Shown: one piece after another, positions 5,867-6,667 of the stretch
How positions within the stretch are numbered: the first letter of the stretch is position 1
Layout of the letters: every line of letters starts with the position of its first letter
DNA from: Nitrospira sp.
Lineage (GTDB): Bacteria; Nitrospirota; Nitrospiria; Nitrospirales; Nitrospiraceae
Assembly (NCBI GenBank): GCA_030456405.1
Contig: JAKDNQ010000118.1
Span: 1-6,667, forward strand
DNA: 6,667 bases
Reading direction: 5' to 3'
Made by a program: the position numbers and the translations under genes
The notes under the pieces: generated by a model
Database searches by the model: none
The model's input: only the letters and a program-made list of their open reading frames with translations
Told to the model about the DNA's origin: nothing

Positions 5867-6271
5867 ATGAAAGAAAAGAAACGCATGCCTACGGGTGGTG
5901 AGACGGCCCATTGGGCCCGTCCTTTCGCCTCCCTACAGAAGATCAAGCCGCCATCGACTCCGGGTGAACCGCAAGGCGCCAGCAGCCCAGCTCGAACGGA
6001 TTCGAAGCCAGCCGTATCAAAGAAATCTCGTGGACGGGTGAATATCGTTCGCCAGACCGCACACCGCGGCGGCAAGACTGTGACGGTCATCTCAGGTTTC
6101 CTCGGCATCAGTCTGGCTGAGAAAGAAGCTCTCGCCAAAAAGATGCAGCAATCTTGCGGCGCCGGAGGCACGGTTAAGGAAGGCCGGATCGAGGTTCAGG
6201 GCGACCAGCGCGAGACCGTCGCCCGCATCCTGACCATCGCCGGTTTTCATCCTATGTGTGCTGGCGGGTGA
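5867..6271 (+). CDS. SUI1/eIF1 (YciH) family translation initiation factor-like protein
   Basis: A 134-residue protein with a low-complexity Pro/Ser/Lys-rich N-terminus (1-55) and a SUI1 domain (about 56-128). Diagnostic segments are RGRVNIVRQTAHRGGKTVTV (55-74), KKMQQSCGAGGTVKEGRIEV (91-110), QGDQRETVARIL (111-122) and the C-terminal AGG that also ends E. coli YciH. The fold binds the ribosomal decoding region; eukaryotic eIF1 enforces start-codon accuracy. Bacterial YciH affects initiation fidelity in vitro and has been linked to stress translation, so a similar role is inferred. ATG 5867 has AGAGGA seven bases upstream. ATG 5837, preceded by GGGTGA, is also plausible and adds ten residues. 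At about 134 residues it is longer than YciH (108) because of the N-terminal extension. It follows yaeQ on the same strand. Confidence 0.9.
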   Translation: MKEKKRMPTGGETAHWARPFASLQKIKPPSTPGEPQGASSPARTDSKPAVSKKSRGRVNIVRQTAHRGGKTVTVISGFLGISLAEKEALAKKMQQSCGAGGTVKEGRIEVQGDQRETVARILTIAGFHPMCAGG

Positions 6272-6397
6272 CAGAGTAAGAAGAGGAGCGGTTCAAATAG
6301 CATCTCTATTGCAATGTGATGGACAAACGTCCCCATTTGCCTGGCCCACACCAGCAACAATGGCTGAGCCTTCGCGCTGATACAGCACTCTAGTCGA

Positions 6398-6426
6398 TTG
6401 ACTTCTTCCGCTGATCGAGATACAGG
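6398..6426 (+). promoter_or_regulatory. Possible promoter for the final small gene
   Basis: TTGACT (6398-6403) is a good -35 and is followed after exactly 17 bp by TACAGG (6421-6426), a weak -10 matching only three of six positions. It lies in the 216-bp gap between the SUI1-family gene and the 58-codon gene, with a predicted start near 6433 and a leader of about 55 bases. The gap itself supports an independent promoter. Confidence 0.3.
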
Positions 6427-6487
6427 TTGCACCATTATCGCTACGAAGATGTTCTCACGCTCTATCCATCACTGAGAGGCTACCATC

Positions 6488-6664
6488 ATGAAAAACGTGG
6501 AAATGACGGTCGAAGGGACAACATTGACCATTAAGGTCGATCTATCTAAAGAGTTCGGGCCGTCGGCTTCAGGGAAGACAATTATTATTGCCTCAACGGA
6601 GGGGAACGTGACCATCCCAAACCGCGAGGAGAAGGTCGGACTGAACGTCTACCGGAAGAAGTAA
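6488..6664 (+). CDS. Small conserved-looking hypothetical protein, 58 residues
   Basis: ATG 6488 to TAA 6662-6664 encodes 58 residues, without signal peptide, membrane segment or Cys. GAGAGG at 6474-6479, eight bases before the ATG, is a good ribosome binding site. The sequence alternates in beta-strand fashion: VEMTVEGTTLTIKVDLS (4-20), then a turn FGPSASGK (23-30), TIIIASTEGNVTI (31-43), and a charged end with GLNVYRKK. SASGKTIIIASTEGN resembles a short uncharacterised protein that I recall from diverse bacteria; no function is known to me. SASGK has a partial look of a P-loop but lacks the GxxxxGK[ST] arrangement, so nucleotide binding is not proposed. It lies 216 bp after the SUI1-family gene, so it is probably separately transcribed. 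Confidence 0.75.
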   Translation: MKNVEMTVEGTTLTIKVDLSKEFGPSASGKTIIIASTEGNVTIPNREEKVGLNVYRKK

Positions 6665-6667
6665 TCG

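Noticed and set aside
5791..6171. Minus-strand open frame of 126 codons
   Set aside because: It is antisense to the end of yaeQ and the SUI1-family gene, both confidently identified on the plus strand.
6247..6435. Minus-strand open frame of 62 codons across the gap before the last gene
   Set aside because: It overlaps the 3' end of the SUI1-family gene, has no ribosome binding site and no recognisable motif.
6500..6580. P-loop in the 58-residue protein (SASGK)
   Set aside because: The spacing does not match the Walker A pattern GxxxxGK[ST] and there is no Walker B motif in so short a protein.

Overview
The window looks like chromosomal DNA of a free-living Gram-negative bacterium. The mix of families (a PII-like regulator, YajD, VF530, YaeQ and a SUI1/YciH factor beside a modular secreted protein) suggests Nitrospira or a relative. 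That assignment rests on remembered protein resemblance, not on a marker gene, so it is tentative. There are no tRNA, rRNA, CRISPR or intact mobile-element sequences.

Left half, minus strand: one large gene (ATG at 3406, stop at 353) encodes a secreted modular protein of about 1017 residues. In order it has a signal peptide, a glycoside-hydrolase-like barrel, a small 'putative collagen-binding' beta domain, a LamG/concanavalin-like lectin domain, a repetitive Ser/Pro/Leu linker, a further beta-sandwich domain, a Pro/Gly linker and a C-terminal fibronectin type III domain. The position of the usual acid/base Glu in the barrel reads Gly (YEVSNG instead of YEVSNE). A strong hairpin lies 30 bp past the stop codon. 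The linker is encoded by near-perfect 54-bp repeats that are themselves built of 18-bp units.

Centre (about 3407-4207): roughly 800 bp with no convincing gene. It contains a diverged second copy, about 350 bp away, of the start-codon and upstream segment of the large gene. Each copy carries a small dyad at the matching position.

Right half, plus strand: six small genes point the same way. They encode a PII-like signalling protein, a YajD-type HNH nuclease, a VF530-type DNA-binding protein, a YaeQ protein of the PD-(D/E)XK superfamily, a SUI1/YciH translation factor and a conserved-looking 58-residue protein of unknown function. Gaps from yajD to the SUI1 gene are 14-68 bp, so these four may be co-transcribed. 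The PII-like gene has its own extended -10 promoter candidate, and the last gene is set apart by 216 bp. The nuclease, DNA-binding, YaeQ and SUI1 genes all suggest nucleic-acid or translation roles, but nothing in the sequence proves that they act together.
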